Shown: positions 53,219-62,680, counted from the first letter of the stretch. The stretch: 64,000 nt of DNA from [Erwinia] mediterraneensis (GCF_900604315.1 NZ_LR026978.1:186001-250000); one strand, 5' to 3'. Numbers and translations: made by a program. Notes: a model not told the origin generated them from the sequence alone.

Positions 53219-54172
53219 ATGAATAAAGAAGAGAAAAAACAGGAACTGGCGGCCCGTGCGGCCTGGATGTATTACGTTGCCGGGCTGACGCAACATGAAA
53301 TTGCTCAGACGCTGGGATTATCGCGTCAGGTCGCTCAGCGCCTGGTCTCCGGTGCCCGTGAAATGGGTATTGTCAGCGTGCGCATTAACCATCCGGTGAG
53401 CCATTGTCTGCGGCTGGCGCGTGATGTGCAGGAGAAATTCGGCCTGAGCTTATGTCGTGTGGTGCCTTCCTCGACGCTGAACGATGAGGCGATCCAGCAG
53501 ATGCTGGCGGTCGAGGGAGCTGAAGTGATGGCGCAATATATCCTGCAGGAGGAGCCACAGGTCTTTGGCATCGGTTCAGGGAAAACGCTGCGTGCCGTTA
53601 TTGATGCCCTGCCCTGGGTAGAGCGGCCTCAACATCAGTGCGTATCGATGATTGGCGCTATCGCCCGCGACGATTCCGGTACCCGTTACGATGTGCCGCT
53701 GAAGCTGGCGGAAAAAATGCAGGGTAAATATTTCTTTATCCCGGCTCCCCTCTACGCCGATACCCCGGAAGATAAAGCGATGTGGTGTCAGCATCAGGTG
53801 TATCAACGCGTTACGCAACGCGCCCTGCAGGCCAACATGACCTTTATCGGCATTGGCGAAGTTAATCCCGGCTGTCCGCTGCACGCTGAGGGCTTTATCA
53901 CCGATGCGCAGGTACGCACGCTGAATGAACGCGGCGTCGTCGGTGAAATGCTCGGCCATTTCATTAATCAGCAGGGTGAACGGGTTTTCGGCGAAACTGA
54001 TGAACTGCTCACCAGCGTAACGCTGGAAAGTCAGACGCCACGCGCCATCATCGCCTTTGCCGGAGGGGAGAGAAAATATCCGGCGATTGCGGCAGCGTTG
54101 CATGGCCGCTGGGTGTCCGGACTGGTGACCGATGAGGCGACCGCGCTGCGTTTACTGGACAAACCAGCATAA
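53219..54172 (+). CDS. dalR: SorC-family transcriptional regulator of the dal locus
   Basis: The 317-residue protein has an N-terminal helix-turn-helix (GLTQHEIAQTLGLSRQVAQRLVSGAR, about 23-48) and a C-terminal sugar-binding domain (GIGSGKTLRAVIDALPW; MTFIGIGEVNPGCPLHAEGFIT). It is divergent from dalD across 199 bases, the arrangement of the Klebsiella dal regulator; by analogy it represses the locus until the polyol or its phosphate binds. Confidence 0.82.
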   Translation: MNKEEKKQELAARAAWMYYVAGLTQHEIAQTLGLSRQVAQRLVSGAREMGIVSVRINHPVSHCLRLARDVQEKFGLSLCRVVPSSTLNDEAIQQMLAVEGAEVMAQYILQEEPQVFGIGSGKTLRAVIDALPWVERPQHQCVSMIGAIARDDSGTRYDVPLKLAEKMQGKYFFIPAPLYADTPEDKAMWCQHQVYQRVTQRALQANMTFIGIGEVNPGCPLHAEGFITDAQVRTLNERGVVGEMLGHFINQQGERVFGETDELLTSVTLESQTPRAIIAFAGGERKYPAIAAALHGRWVSGLVTDEATALRLLDKPA

Positions 54173-54190
54173 CCCGTGACGGACGCTGCT

Positions 54191-54214
54191 CCCGGCGCAG
54201 CGACATGCGCCGGG
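54191..54214. terminator. Hairpin between dalR and hisP
   Basis: CCCGGCGCA (54191-54199) pairs perfectly with TGCGCCGGG (54206-54214) between two convergent genes. There is no T-run. Confidence 0.55.
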
Positions 54215-54225
54215 ACAGGCAGGGC

Positions 54226-54999
54226 TTACTTCAGTGAACCGCTGAGAAACTGCTGCAGACGCGGGCTTTTTGGATTGCCGAACAATTCCTGAGGGGGGCC
54301 CTGCTCCTCGATTTTGCCCTGATGCAGGAAGATCACATGGCTGGAGACGTGACGGGCAAACTCCATTTCGTGTGTAACCACCACCATGGTTTTCCCCTCC
54401 TCCGCCAGTTTTTGCATGATGCGCAGCACCTCGCCGACCAGTTCAGGATCGAGCGCAGAGGTAGGTTCATCAAACAGCAACACTTCCGGTTCCATCGCCA
54501 GCGCGCGTGCGATAGAGACACGCTGCTGCTGACCGCCAGAAAGGTGTACCGGATACTTGATGCGCGCGCGCTCATCAATACCGACCTTTTCCAGATATTT
54601 GATAGCACGCTCACGCGCTTCCTGCTTGTTCAGCCCCAGCACCTGAATCGGCGCTTCCATCACGTTCTCCAGCACCGTCATATGGCTCCAGAGATTAAAG
54701 TGCTGAAACACCATGGTCAGACGCGTGCGCAACGTGCGCAGCTGCTCTTTATCCGCCACCTTTAACTGGCCATCCTTGTCACGCACCAGACGGATGGTTT
54801 CGTTGTTCACATTGATAGTGCCTTCGCTCGGCTTTTCCAGGAAGTTGATGCAGCGTAAAAAGGTACTTTTCCCCGATCCGGAGGATCCAATAATGGTAAT
54901 GACGTCGCCGGCATCAGCCTGCAGCGAAACGCCTTTCAGAACCTCATGTTCACCATAACGTTTATGCAGTTCGGTGACGCTTAATTTATTTTCAGCCAT
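54226..54999 (-). CDS. hisP: ATPase of the histidine/basic amino-acid ABC importer
   Basis: HisP powers uptake through HisQ-HisM. The 257-residue product has Walker A (GSSGSGKST), Q-loop ([14 protein letters not shown]), signature [15 protein letters not shown], Walker B ([14 protein letters not shown]) and the switch histidine ([12 protein letters not shown]). The ATG at 54999 gives the E. coli length; another ATG at 55005 is possible. It lies eight bases after hisM and ends the hisJQMP operon. Confidence 0.96.
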   Translation of the reverse strand: MAENKLSVTELHKRYGEHEVLKGVSLQADAGDVITIIGSSGSGKSTFLRCINFLEKPSEGTINVNNETIRLVRDKDGQLKVADKEQLRTLRTRLTMVFQHFNLWSHMTVLENVMEAPIQVLGLNKQEARERAIKYLEKVGIDERARIKYPVHLSGGQQQRVSIARALAMEPEVLLFDEPTSALDPELVGEVLRIMQKLAEEGKTMVVVTHEMEFARHVSSHVIFLHQGKIEEQGPPQELFGNPKSPRLQQFLSGSLK

Positions 55000-55007
55000 A
55001 GTCATAC

Positions 55008-55724
55008 TCAATGGGACGAGGAGGGTTTCAGGTGCGCCAGCCAGCGGCGCTCCGCCATGCGGAACAGGCTAATCAACCCGTAAGAGATAATCAGATACAG
55101 CACAGCGGCCAGTCCGAATGCCGTAAACGGCTGATAGGTAGCCGAGTTAATATCACGCGCCACTTTCAGCAGATCCGGTACCGTCGCGGTAAAGGCCAGC
55201 GCCGTGGAGTGCAGCATAAGAATCACTTCGTTGCTGTAAGCCGGTAACGCGGTGCGCAGCGCCGAGGGCAGAATAATGCAGCGATAGAGTTTAAAAGTGG
55301 AGAAACCGTAAGCGCGCGCAGCTTCGATCTCACCGTGGGGGACGGCACGAATGGCTCCGGCAAAAATTTCTGTGGTATAGGCGCAGGTGTTAAGGGTAAA
55401 AGCCAGCAGCGTACAGTTCAGACCGCTGCGAAAGAAGGCGCTCAGTAAATCTGACCCTTTCACCACTTCCAGCGTGTACATACCCGAATAGAATACCAGC
55501 AGCTGCACATAGAGCGGCGTGCCGCGAAAAACATAGGTAAACAGCCACACCGGGAGGCTGATAAACTTATTGGGCGAGACGCGCGCAATGGCCATCAGCA
55601 CCGCCAGACAGCCGCCCAGCACCACCGAAATAATTAACAGCCAGAGGGTAATCGCGACGCCGGTAAAGCGATAGCCGTCCGTCCAGAGCAGCGCCCGCCA
55701 GTACTCCTGAATAATCTCAATCAT
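55008..55724 (-). CDS. hisM: Permease HisM
   Basis: HisM is one of two membrane partners of the importer. The 238-residue product (same as E. coli) has five membrane segments and the conserved ABC-permease loop ([36 protein letters not shown]). It overlaps hisQ by eight bases. Confidence 0.96.
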   Translation of the reverse strand: MIEIIQEYWRALLWTDGYRFTGVAITLWLLIISVVLGGCLAVLMAIARVSPNKFISLPVWLFTYVFRGTPLYVQLLVFYSGMYTLEVVKGSDLLSAFFRSGLNCTLLAFTLNTCAYTTEIFAGAIRAVPHGEIEAARAYGFSTFKLYRCIILPSALRTALPAYSNEVILMLHSTALAFTATVPDLLKVARDINSATYQPFTAFGLAAVLYLIISYGLISLFRMAERRWLAHLKPSSSH

Positions 55725-56406
55725 AACTCGCCCTTTTCACACCTACCGTGTAGCGACGTTCAAGCCACCACAGCACGCCGTTTGACAGCGTGGTAAACAC
55801 CAGATAAATCACACCCGCCACAATGGCGAAATAAAAGGGCTGCCAGGTACTCTTTCCGGCAAGCTGGGTCGCTTTGACCACATCTTCCAGGCCGAGCAGC
55901 GAGACCAGCGCCGTGGCTTTCAGGATCACCTGCCAGTTGTTGCCGATCCCCGGCAGCGCATAGCGCATCATGGCCGGAAAGAGAATACGGCGAAACACCT
56001 GTGAACCGGTAAAGCCGAAGGCCGTGGCCGCCTCGATTTGTCCTTTCGGAACGGCGAGGAAGGCACCGCGAAAGGTTTCTGTGAAGTAGGCGCCATAGAT
56101 AAAGCCCAGCGTGATAATACCGGCCACCATCGGGTCGATATCAAACTGGCTGATCCCCAGCGCATCCGTTATCTGGTTGAGAATAATCTGCAGACCGTAA
56201 AAGATCAGCAGCATCAGCACCAGATCAGGTACCCCACGAATCAGGGTTGTGTAGCCCTCAAAAATCAACGCCAGCGAACGATGACGCGACAGTTTTGCGC
56301 CTGCGCCAATCAATCCGAGGATCACCGCCAGCAATACCGAAGTAAGCGCCAGTTCCAGCGTCACCAGGGTGCCTCTCAGAATTACGTCAGAATAGCCATA
56401 CAGCAT
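55717..56406 (-). CDS. hisQ: Permease HisQ
   Basis: HisQ pairs with HisM in the importer. The 229-residue product has five membrane segments and the permease loop IEAATAFGFTGSQVFRRILFPAMMRYALPGIGNNW. It lies 197 bases after hisJ, a gap filled by an ERIC element. Confidence 0.96.
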   Translation of the reverse strand: MLYGYSDVILRGTLVTLELALTSVLLAVILGLIGAGAKLSRHRSLALIFEGYTTLIRGVPDLVLMLLIFYGLQIILNQITDALGISQFDIDPMVAGIITLGFIYGAYFTETFRGAFLAVPKGQIEAATAFGFTGSQVFRRILFPAMMRYALPGIGNNWQVILKATALVSLLGLEDVVKATQLAGKSTWQPFYFAIVAGVIYLVFTTLSNGVLWWLERRYTVGVKRASYD

Positions 56407-56461
56407 GAAAATGATCCTGTCGTGGGGAATAAACGAAACGCTGCCCTCTCTTCATGGACAG

Positions 56462-56588
56462 CCCTGGCCCGATAATGCGCGGCGCAGGAAGGTGGCAAGC
56501 TTACGCCTCCCCGGCAGCTTACTAAAGTAAGAGGCCGGGGAGAATAAGCGCAGCCAGCGTTTCTGCGCCCCGCAAGATAAAGTCAGGG
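56462..56588 (-). repeat. ERIC element between hisJ and hisQ
   Basis: A complete 127-base ERIC (IRU) palindrome. The central stem CTCCCCGGC/GCCGGGGAG (56507-56515 and 56534-56542) encloses AG, CTTAC, TAAA, GTAAG, AG, the ERIC core. The outer arms also pair, from CCCTG at 56462 to CAGGG at 56588, with GGCGCAG near both inner ends. It is transcribed inside the operon as a large RNA hairpin and could set the ratio of HisJ to HisQMP, as the REP sequences do at this site in Salmonella. Confidence 0.88.
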
Positions 56589-56603
56589 GACGACAGGTTT
56601 TAC

Positions 56604-57386
56604 TCAGTCACCGTATACATTGAAATCAAAGTACTTTTTCGCAATTTTATCGTAAGTGCCATCTTTGCGCATCTCAGCAAACGCCTTATCAATCGCTGCT
56701 TTCAGATCGCTGTCGTCTTTACGCAGGCCCATACCGGTACCTACACCAAAGATTTTATCATCTTTTACTGCCGGACCGGCAAAAGCATAATCTTTGCCAA
56801 CCGGTTGTTTCAGAAAGCCTTCGCTTGCCTGGATTTCATCCTGGAAAGCCGCATCGATACGACCTGCGTTCAAATCCTGATACACCAGATCCTGATTCGC
56901 ATAAGGCGTTACGCTCACGCCTTTTGGCCGCCAGTACTGGTTCGCGTAGACCTCCTGAGTGGTACCCTGCAGCAGGCCGATGTTTTTGCCTTTCAGCGAC
57001 TCCAGCGTCGGCTCAATTTTTGACCCTTTAGCCGCCACCAGACGGGCGTTGGCGGCATAGAGTTTCTCAGAGAAGGCGATCTCCTGCTGACGTTTTTCGG
57101 TGATGGAGAGGGAAGAGATAATGGCGTCGATTTTCTTCGCTTTCAGGGAGGGGATCAGCGCATCGAAATCACTTTCTACATAAACACATTTGGTCTGGAT
57201 ACGTTTGCAAATCTCATTAGCCAGATCGATATCAAAACCCACCAGCTGTCCCTGGGCGTTTTTAGACTCAAACGGCGGGTAAGTCGGATCGGTTCCGATG
57301 CGCAACGTTTGTGGCACCGCCGCGAACACGCTTGCGGCACTGGACATCGCCAGCATCAGAGAAAGAGCCAGAACTCGCTTTTTCAT
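56604..57386 (-). CDS. hisJ: Periplasmic basic amino-acid binding protein (HisJ/ArgT type)
   Basis: This is the only binding protein ahead of hisQMP. The 260-residue product has a signal peptide ([22 protein letters not shown]) and the two-lobe fold of family 3 solute-binding proteins, with ligand residues in [27 protein letters not shown] and DAAFQDE. It is a mosaic: [10 protein letters not shown] and [11 protein letters not shown] are HisJ-like, whereas [23 protein letters not shown] and FDFNVYGD are ArgT-like. Mature residue 52 is Phe, as in the lysine-arginine-ornithine binding protein, where HisJ has Leu. The name hisJ follows the operon; argT is equally defensible. Confidence 0.9.
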   Translation of the reverse strand: MKKRVLALSLMLAMSSAASVFAAVPQTLRIGTDPTYPPFESKNAQGQLVGFDIDLANEICKRIQTKCVYVESDFDALIPSLKAKKIDAIISSLSITEKRQQEIAFSEKLYAANARLVAAKGSKIEPTLESLKGKNIGLLQGTTQEVYANQYWRPKGVSVTPYANQDLVYQDLNAGRIDAAFQDEIQASEGFLKQPVGKDYAFAGPAVKDDKIFGVGTGMGLRKDDSDLKAAIDKAFAEMRKDGTYDKIAKKYFDFNVYGD

Positions 57387-57448
57387 AGTTTACCCTCAAG
57401 TAAAGTACTTTTTGTTATATGGTGCGTGATGTGTTTGCGCTGAATGAT

Positions 57449-57465
57449 TTGCATGTTTCATGCCA
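57449..57465 (-). promoter_or_regulatory. Sigma-54 promoter of the hisJ operon
   Basis: On the minus strand TGGCATGAAACATGCAA has GG and GC exactly ten bases apart, the -24/-12 spacing required by sigma-54. The start would fall about 50 bases before the gene. E. coli and Salmonella control argT-hisJQMP by nitrogen, which fits. Confidence 0.75.
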
Positions 57466-57631
57466 GCTTTGCGAGACAGGCGCGCATTTCATTAGCGGAC
57501 TAAGCGATGCGGCGCAGTCACCGCAGGTCGTTAGTTTGCGAAGAAAATATAACAGGAGTGTCAGGACGAAAAAGCGAAGATGTTAACTTTTGGTGCACAA
57601 GATGCACAAAGAGTGATCGGGCGCGCCGATA

Positions 57632-57648
57632 CGCACCATATTGGTGCA
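57632..57648. promoter_or_regulatory. NtrC site upstream of hisJ
   Basis: CGCACCATATTGGTGCA is a near-perfect match to the NtrC dyad TGCACC-N5-GGTGCA. It lies roughly 200 bases before the sigma-54 start, a usual enhancer distance. A second partial GGTGCAC/TGCAC cluster lies at 57592-57607. Confidence 0.75.
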
Positions 57649-57659
57649 ATTACAGCGGC

Positions 57660-58229
57660 TTATGCACCTTGCCAGCGCGTAAACAGCGCCTGCGGCAAAT
57701 CGATGTCAAACTGATCCAGCACGCGGTTAACCGTCTGATCAATAATCTGGTCGATGGTAACGGGACGGTGATAAAAGGCAGGCACCGGCGGCATAATGAT
57801 TGCCCCCAGTTCAGCGGCAGCGGTCATCATGCGTAAATGCCCGATATGCAGCGGCGTTTCACGTACGCACAGCACCAGTTTACGCCGTTCTTTCAGCACC
57901 ACATCGGCGGCGCGCGTCAACAGACTGTCGCTGTAACTGTGGACAATACCTGAAAGGGTTTTCATCGAACAGGGCAGAATGGCCATCCCGGCAGTTTTAA
58001 ACGAGCCGGAAGAGATGCTGGCGGCGATATCGCGCACGTCGTGTACCACATCCGCCAGCGCCTGCACATCACGCAGACTGTAGTCGCTTTCCAGCGCCAG
58101 CGTCTGGCGTGCCGCCTGACTCATCACCAGATGGGTTTCCACCTCTGCCACGTCCTGCAGCACCTGCAACATGCGTACGCCGTAAATCACGCCGCTGGCA
58201 CCGGAAATGCCAATGATGAGTCGTTTCAT
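57660..58229 (-). CDS. ubiX: Flavin prenyltransferase UbiX
   Basis: UbiX makes the prenylated FMN cofactor for the decarboxylase UbiD in ubiquinone synthesis. The 189-residue product (E. coli 189) has the flavin-binding GISGASGVIYGVRML, SSGSFKTAGM, and CVRETPLHIGHL with PPVPAFYHRP. It precedes the hisJ control region on the same strand. Confidence 0.96.
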   Translation of the reverse strand: MKRLIIGISGASGVIYGVRMLQVLQDVAEVETHLVMSQAARQTLALESDYSLRDVQALADVVHDVRDIAASISSGSFKTAGMAILPCSMKTLSGIVHSYSDSLLTRAADVVLKERRKLVLCVRETPLHIGHLRMMTAAAELGAIIMPPVPAFYHRPVTIDQIIDQTVNRVLDQFDIDLPQALFTRWQGA

Positions 58230-58305
58230 AAAGTTGCCCTGCTGAGAATAAAACAGTAATCATAACGCGGGAGGGCGTGCGCTGTCGCCCGGGGAACACA
58301 GATTC

Positions 58306-58341
58306 GTAAAAACAAGCAGGGCGGGATAGTACCCGCCCTGC
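58306..58341 (-). terminator. purF terminator
   Basis: GCAGGGCGGG (58316-58325) pairs with CCCGCCCTGC (58332-58341); on the minus strand TTGTTTTTA follows. It separates purF from ubiX. Confidence 0.88.
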
Positions 58342-58364
58342 TTTCTCAACACATGACTCAGCCG

Positions 58365-59882
58365 TCAGCCTTCGTTATGCAACTCAAGATTTTCTACTTC
58401 GTTCTGACGCGCAATCGCTTTGGCATCATCATTACGCAGCGACTGGAGATACTCCAGATAACGCTGATCCACATCTTTGGTAACGTAGACGCCGTTAAAT
58501 ACGGAACATTCGAACTGAGCGATATCGGGATTCTCTTCGCGTACCGCGTCAATCAGATCGTTCAGGTCCTGGAAAATCAGCGCATCGGCTTTGATCAGCT
58601 GGCAAATCTCATCCACTTCACGACCGTGCGCAATCAGCTCGGTGGCGCTCGGCATATCGATGCCGTAGACGTTGGGGAAACGAATTTCCGGCGCTGCCGA
58701 AGCCAGATAAACCCGTTTCGCCCCGGCTTCACGCGCCATCTCGATAATCTGCTCAGAGGTGGTGCCACGCACGATGGAGTCATCGACCAGCAGCACATTC
58801 TTGTCGCGGAACTCAGCGCGGTTGGCATTCAGCTTACGGCGAACTGCGTTACGGCGCAGTTGCTGGCCCGGCATGATAAAGGTGCGGCCCACGTAGCGGT
58901 TTTTCACAAAGCCCTGACGATAGGGTTTGTTGAGAATGCGCGCAATCTCCAGCGCCACATCGGTAGAGGTTTCCGGAATCGGGATCACCACGTCAATGTC
59001 CAGATCTTCCCACTCACGGGCAATTTTCTCGCCCAGCTTGGTACCCATGCGCACGCGGGCGCTGTAGACAGAAATTTTGTCGAGGAAGGAGTCCGGACGG
59101 GCAAAGTAAACATATTCGAACAAACACGGGTTACTTTTCGGGTTCTCCGCACACTGACGGGTAAACAGCTGTCCCTTCTCAGTGATATAGACCCCTTCGC
59201 CCGGCGCCACGTCACGAATAAACTCAAAGCCCAGCGTGTCCAGCGCCACGCTTTCCGAGGCCACCATATACTCCACGCGACCATCTTTCAGTTCACGTTT
59301 CCCCATCACCAGCGGACGAATCCCGTTGGGATCGCGGAAGGCGACCATACCGTGACCGATAATCATCGCGACCACAGCGTAAGCGCCGCGTACCTGCTGA
59401 TGCAGTGCCGCCACGGCAGTAAAAATGTTGTCCGCTTCCAGAGGAGAGTGCGGAAAGCGGTCCAGCTCCTGCGCAAAAATATTGAGCAGAATTTCGGAAT
59501 CTGAGGTGGTGTTAACATGACGGCGGCCGGTTTCGAACAGCTGCTTACGCAGTTCATGGGCGTTGGTCAGGTTACCGTTGTGCGCCAGCGTGATGCCGTA
59601 AGGCGAGTTAACATAAAACGGCTGCGCTTCAGACGCGCTGGAGCTGCCGGCGGTAGGATAACGAACGTGACCGATACCCATATTGCCCTGCAAACGCTGC
59701 ATGTGACGTGCTTCGAAAACGTCGCTAACCAGACCATTGGCCTTGCGCAGGCGGAAACAGTTAAGCGCATCAATGGTACAAATGCCTGCGGCATCCTGCC
59801 CACGGTGCTGCAGCACCGTTAACGCGTCATAGATCGACTGGTTGACCGGCATAAAACCGGTGATACCAACAATACCGCACAT
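58365..59882 (-). CDS. purF: Amidophosphoribosyltransferase
   Basis: PurF makes 5-phosphoribosylamine, the first committed step of purine synthesis. The 505-residue product equals E. coli PurF in length. The N-terminal glutaminase begins MCGIVGITG (Cys becomes the nucleophile after Met removal); the C-terminal half has the PRPP motif [14 protein letters not shown]. It follows cvpA by 37 bases under a PurR-controlled promoter. Confidence 0.98.
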   Translation of the reverse strand: MCGIVGITGFMPVNQSIYDALTVLQHRGQDAAGICTIDALNCFRLRKANGLVSDVFEARHMQRLQGNMGIGHVRYPTAGSSSASEAQPFYVNSPYGITLAHNGNLTNAHELRKQLFETGRRHVNTTSDSEILLNIFAQELDRFPHSPLEADNIFTAVAALHQQVRGAYAVVAMIIGHGMVAFRDPNGIRPLVMGKRELKDGRVEYMVASESVALDTLGFEFIRDVAPGEGVYITEKGQLFTRQCAENPKSNPCLFEYVYFARPDSFLDKISVYSARVRMGTKLGEKIAREWEDLDIDVVIPIPETSTDVALEIARILNKPYRQGFVKNRYVGRTFIMPGQQLRRNAVRRKLNANRAEFRDKNVLLVDDSIVRGTTSEQIIEMAREAGAKRVYLASAAPEIRFPNVYGIDMPSATELIAHGREVDEICQLIKADALIFQDLNDLIDAVREENPDIAQFECSVFNGVYVTKDVDQRYLEYLQSLRNDDAKAIARQNEVENLELHNEG

Positions 59883-59919
59883 GTTGTCATTTCCTCATTA
59901 AGCCGCACTCCCGGCAGTG

Positions 59920-60405
59920 TCACCGGGGTAAAAAACTCGACGTGCTGGTCAGGTAATCGAAAAACCACCTGATGATATAGCTGAACCGGGGGATGAGCTG
60001 AGACTGTTGCCAGTCCGGGCTTCTGGAAAAGCCGGTGAACGTATCGAGGAAGAAAAGAATGGCAGCAACGATCAGCACGCCACGCAACGCCCCGAAACAG
60101 ACCCCTAACACCCTGTCGGTTCCCGACAGGCCGGTCTTCTCAACCAGCGAGCCGATCACATAGTTCACGATAGCCCCTACAATCAGGGTAGCAATGAACA
60201 GTACCGCGATGGCAATTCCGTTGCGAACCAGTTCGTCGTCAAAACCTGTAAACCAGACGGCCAGATAGGCGTAGTAGTGACTGGCGACAAAAAACGCGCA
60301 TCCCCAGGTAACAAGAGATAAGGCTTCCCGGACAAACCCACGAATCAGGCTGACCAGAGCCGAAAAACCAACTACCGCAATAATGACGTAATCAATCCAG
60401 ATCAT
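59920..60405 (-). CDS. cvpA: CvpA, inner-membrane protein of the purF operon
   Basis: The 161-residue protein has four membrane segments and the family core LIRGFVREALSLVTWGCAFFVASHYY and TGLSGTDRVLGVCFGALRG. In E. coli it is needed for colicin V production. Its biochemical role is unclear. The ATG at 60405 has GAAGAG upstream; a longer start at 60459 overlaps the promoter. Confidence 0.95.
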   Translation of the reverse strand: MIWIDYVIIAVVGFSALVSLIRGFVREALSLVTWGCAFFVASHYYAYLAVWFTGFDDELVRNGIAIAVLFIATLIVGAIVNYVIGSLVEKTGLSGTDRVLGVCFGALRGVLIVAAILFFLDTFTGFSRSPDWQQSQLIPRFSYIIRWFFDYLTSTSSFLPR

Positions 60406-60470
60406 GAACTCTTCCAGCGCCAGTGCATCGTGCACCCCTGCATCCAGTTCGGGGCGCATTCTAACAGAAA

Positions 60471-60486
60471 AAGAAAACGTTTGCGT
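60471..60486 (-). promoter_or_regulatory. PurR box at the cvpA-purF promoter
   Basis: On the minus strand ACGCAAACGTTTTCTT matches the PurR consensus ACGCAAACGTTTTCNT. A -10 element TAGAAT (60458-60463) follows, so the box overlaps the -35 region, which suits repression of purine synthesis. Confidence 0.92.
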
Positions 60487-60510
60487 AGCGTTTTCCGGTT
60501 CTGCCCTGAG

Positions 60511-60542
60511 AAAAAGGGCGTGGAAAAAATTGTTCCGCGCCC
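60511..60542 (-). terminator. dedD terminator
   Basis: On the minus strand GGGCGCGGAA pairs with TTCCACGCCC (one mismatch) and is followed by TTTTTCTC. It lies about 170 bases past dedD and just before the cvpA promoter. Confidence 0.82.
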
Positions 60543-60714
60543 GCTTAACATCATCGCTTATAACCTTTTGTAAAACAAAAGATTAATAACAAAAGCGCTG
60601 TACTACACGCGAGGTAACCAGGCCGTTCGCGCGGCCTGTGCTGGCCTCTGATCACATTTATCAACGCTTTTTTACTTATCGCTGCGCATGACAACGCAGC
60701 GGCAACCGTCCGGC

Positions 60715-61422
60715 TTAGCGCACGCTGTAGGATTTCACCACGCCGCTCAGGCCGGTAATACCTTTCAGTTCGCCAACCGCACTCTGCATTTTGCTTTTCG
60801 ACGCGTCCGGTCCGACAAAGATACGGGTAATCTGTCCCTGTACCGGCGTGGCTGGCACGGTATAGGCGCGATAACCTGAGAGACGCAGCTGCGCCACAAT
60901 CTCATTCACCTTAGCGGCATTTTTCAGCGCACCCAGTTGTACCACCCAGGCCTGACCGGCTGGCGCTTTCTCCTCGACCGGCCTGGGTTTCTCAACCGGT
61001 TTCGGCTGTTCAACCGGCTTCGCGGGCGCTTTCGGCTGTTCGATCGGTTTTGGCTTCGGCGTTTCCACCGGTTTCGGCTTCACGGGCGCACTTTGCTGTA
61101 CCGGCGGCGGGGTGACTACCGTCGGCGGACTGTTGCTCACCGGCTTCTCGCTGCCGTTCTCTGCCGTACCGGAGGCGGGTTTGCCGTTCTCGCCTTCTAC
61201 GGCGGCCCCTGCCCCTTCGGGCGGCTGGGCAGGCAACGACTGCGTCACTGGCGGCACCATCTCACTGTCCTGCTGGTCATCCGGTTTGGGCACCAGCGGA
61301 ATCGCGGCGAACTCCTCTTTATAGTGCTTTTTTTTGCCATCCAGCAGGCCTGGCAGCACGATCACGCCGACGGCAACAAGGATCACGGTACCGACTAAAC
61401 GATTCTGAAACTTACTCGCCAC
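60715..61422 (-). CDS. dedD: SPOR-domain cell division protein DedD
   Basis: DedD localises to the septum through its SPOR domain and helps constriction. The 235-residue product (E. coli 220) has an N-terminal membrane anchor (VGTVILVAVGVIVLPGLLDG, about 10-29), a proline- and lysine-rich linker with repeated KPVE/PKP units (about 85-150), and a C-terminal SPOR domain (AWVVQLGALKNAAKVNEIVAQLRLSGYRAY). It overlaps folC by 11 bases. Confidence 0.94.
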   Translation of the reverse strand: MASKFQNRLVGTVILVAVGVIVLPGLLDGKKKHYKEEFAAIPLVPKPDDQQDSEMVPPVTQSLPAQPPEGAGAAVEGENGKPASGTAENGSEKPVSNSPPTVVTPPPVQQSAPVKPKPVETPKPKPIEQPKAPAKPVEQPKPVEKPRPVEEKAPAGQAWVVQLGALKNAAKVNEIVAQLRLSGYRAYTVPATPVQGQITRIFVGPDASKSKMQSAVGELKGITGLSGVVKSYSVR

Positions 61423-62680
61423 TGCCTTTCTCCGCTGCCAGGGATTCCATTACTTGCGCCACGGTGTGGAACGAACCACATACCAGCACCACATCCTGCG
61501 CGGCCGCCTGCTGGCGTGCCGCCTGCCAGGCCTGTTCGACACTGGCGTACGCCTGCCCTTGCGGCAGATGCGCGATCAGCTGCTCAGCGCTGGCACCGCG
61601 TGGCCCCGAAAGCGGCGCGCAGTACCAGCAGTCAACCTGCGGAGCCAGCGCGGCCAGGGTACCGACGATATCTTTATCATGCAGCATGCCTACCACCGCA
61701 TGCACTTTCCCCTGCTGCGGCAACTCCGCCAGCCGCGACGCCAGATAAGCGGCGGCATGGGGATTATGCGCAACATCAAGGATTACGCGCGGCGCGGTGC
61801 TGATGGTCTGAAAACGTCCCGGTAACAGCGCCTGCGGCAACGCCTCACGCACCACCTCATCACTTACCCTGAGGCCTGAAGCGCGCAGCGCCGCCAGCGC
61901 GGTGGCAGCATTGGGCAGCGGCACCTGCGGCAGCGGCAGATGACGCAGTTCGCCCTGTTGATCCCGGAAATCCCAGCTGTCGCCCTGGCGTTCAAAACGC
62001 CACTGATGATCGCGCTGCAGCAGATGCGCGCCTTTTTCCGCGGCGACCGCAGCGATAGTAGCAGGCATATCGGGTTCCCCCACCACAGCGGGTTTCCCAC
62101 CACGAAACACGCCCGCTTTTTCCCGGCCAATGCTGTCGCGATCCGGTCCGAGCCATTCGGTATGGTCCAGCGCAATGCTGGTGATCACCGCGACATCCGC
62201 ATCGACAATATTGGTGGCATCCAGACGCCCGCCCAGACCAACTTCCAGAATCACCACGTCCAGCTGCGCCTGGCGGAACAGCATCAGCGCCGACAGCGTA
62301 CTGAATTCAAAATAGGTGAGCGACGTGTCGCCACGCCCCGCCTCAATGGCGGCAAAGCTGGTGGTGTGTGCCGCCTCAGCCAGCTCTTCGCCCTGAATGC
62401 GCACGCGTTCGGTATAGCGCACCAGATGGGGTGAGCTGTAGACGCCGACACGATAGCCAGCCGCCATCAGCAGGGTTTCCAGCGTACGACAGGTGGTGCC
62501 TTTGCCATTGGTTCCGGCAACGGTGAAAACAAAGGGGGCAGGTTTCAGCAGATCCAGACGTTCCGCCACGCAACGAATACGCTCCAGTCCCAGTTCAATG
62601 GTCTGCGTGTGCAGATGCTCAAGATAATGAAGCCACGTGGCCAGAGGCGACGTGGCTTGAGGAAGGTGAAGATTGTCCAT
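61412..62680 (-). CDS. folC: Bifunctional dihydrofolate/folylpolyglutamate synthase
   Basis: FolC adds glutamate to dihydropteroate and to folates. The 422-residue product (start ATG at 62680) equals E. coli FolC in length and has the P-loop TVAGTNGKGTT, the Mur-ligase-type EVGLGGRLDATNIV and SIALDHTEWLG, and DVAHNPHAA. Further in-frame ATGs at 62707 and 62725 are possible but add unfamiliar residues. Confidence 0.95.
   Translation of the reverse strand: MDNLHLPQATSPLATWLHYLEHLHTQTIELGLERIRCVAERLDLLKPAPFVFTVAGTNGKGTTCRTLETLLMAAGYRVGVYSSPHLVRYTERVRIQGEELAEAAHTTSFAAIEAGRGDTSLTYFEFSTLSALMLFRQAQLDVVILEVGLGGRLDATNIVDADVAVITSIALDHTEWLGPDRDSIGREKAGVFRGGKPAVVGEPDMPATIAAVAAEKGAHLLQRDHQWRFERQGDSWDFRDQQGELRHLPLPQVPLPNAATALAALRASGLRVSDEVVREALPQALLPGRFQTISTAPRVILDVAHNPHAAAYLASRLAELPQQGKVHAVVGMLHDKDIVGTLAALAPQVDCWYCAPLSGPRGASAEQLIAHLPQGQAYASVEQAWQAARQQAAAQDVVLVCGSFHTVAQVMESLAAEKGSGE

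Noticed and set aside
58353-59504. 383-codon plus-strand frame opposite purF
   Set aside because: purF is intact and full-length on the other strand; the frame has no ribosome site and no plausible domain.
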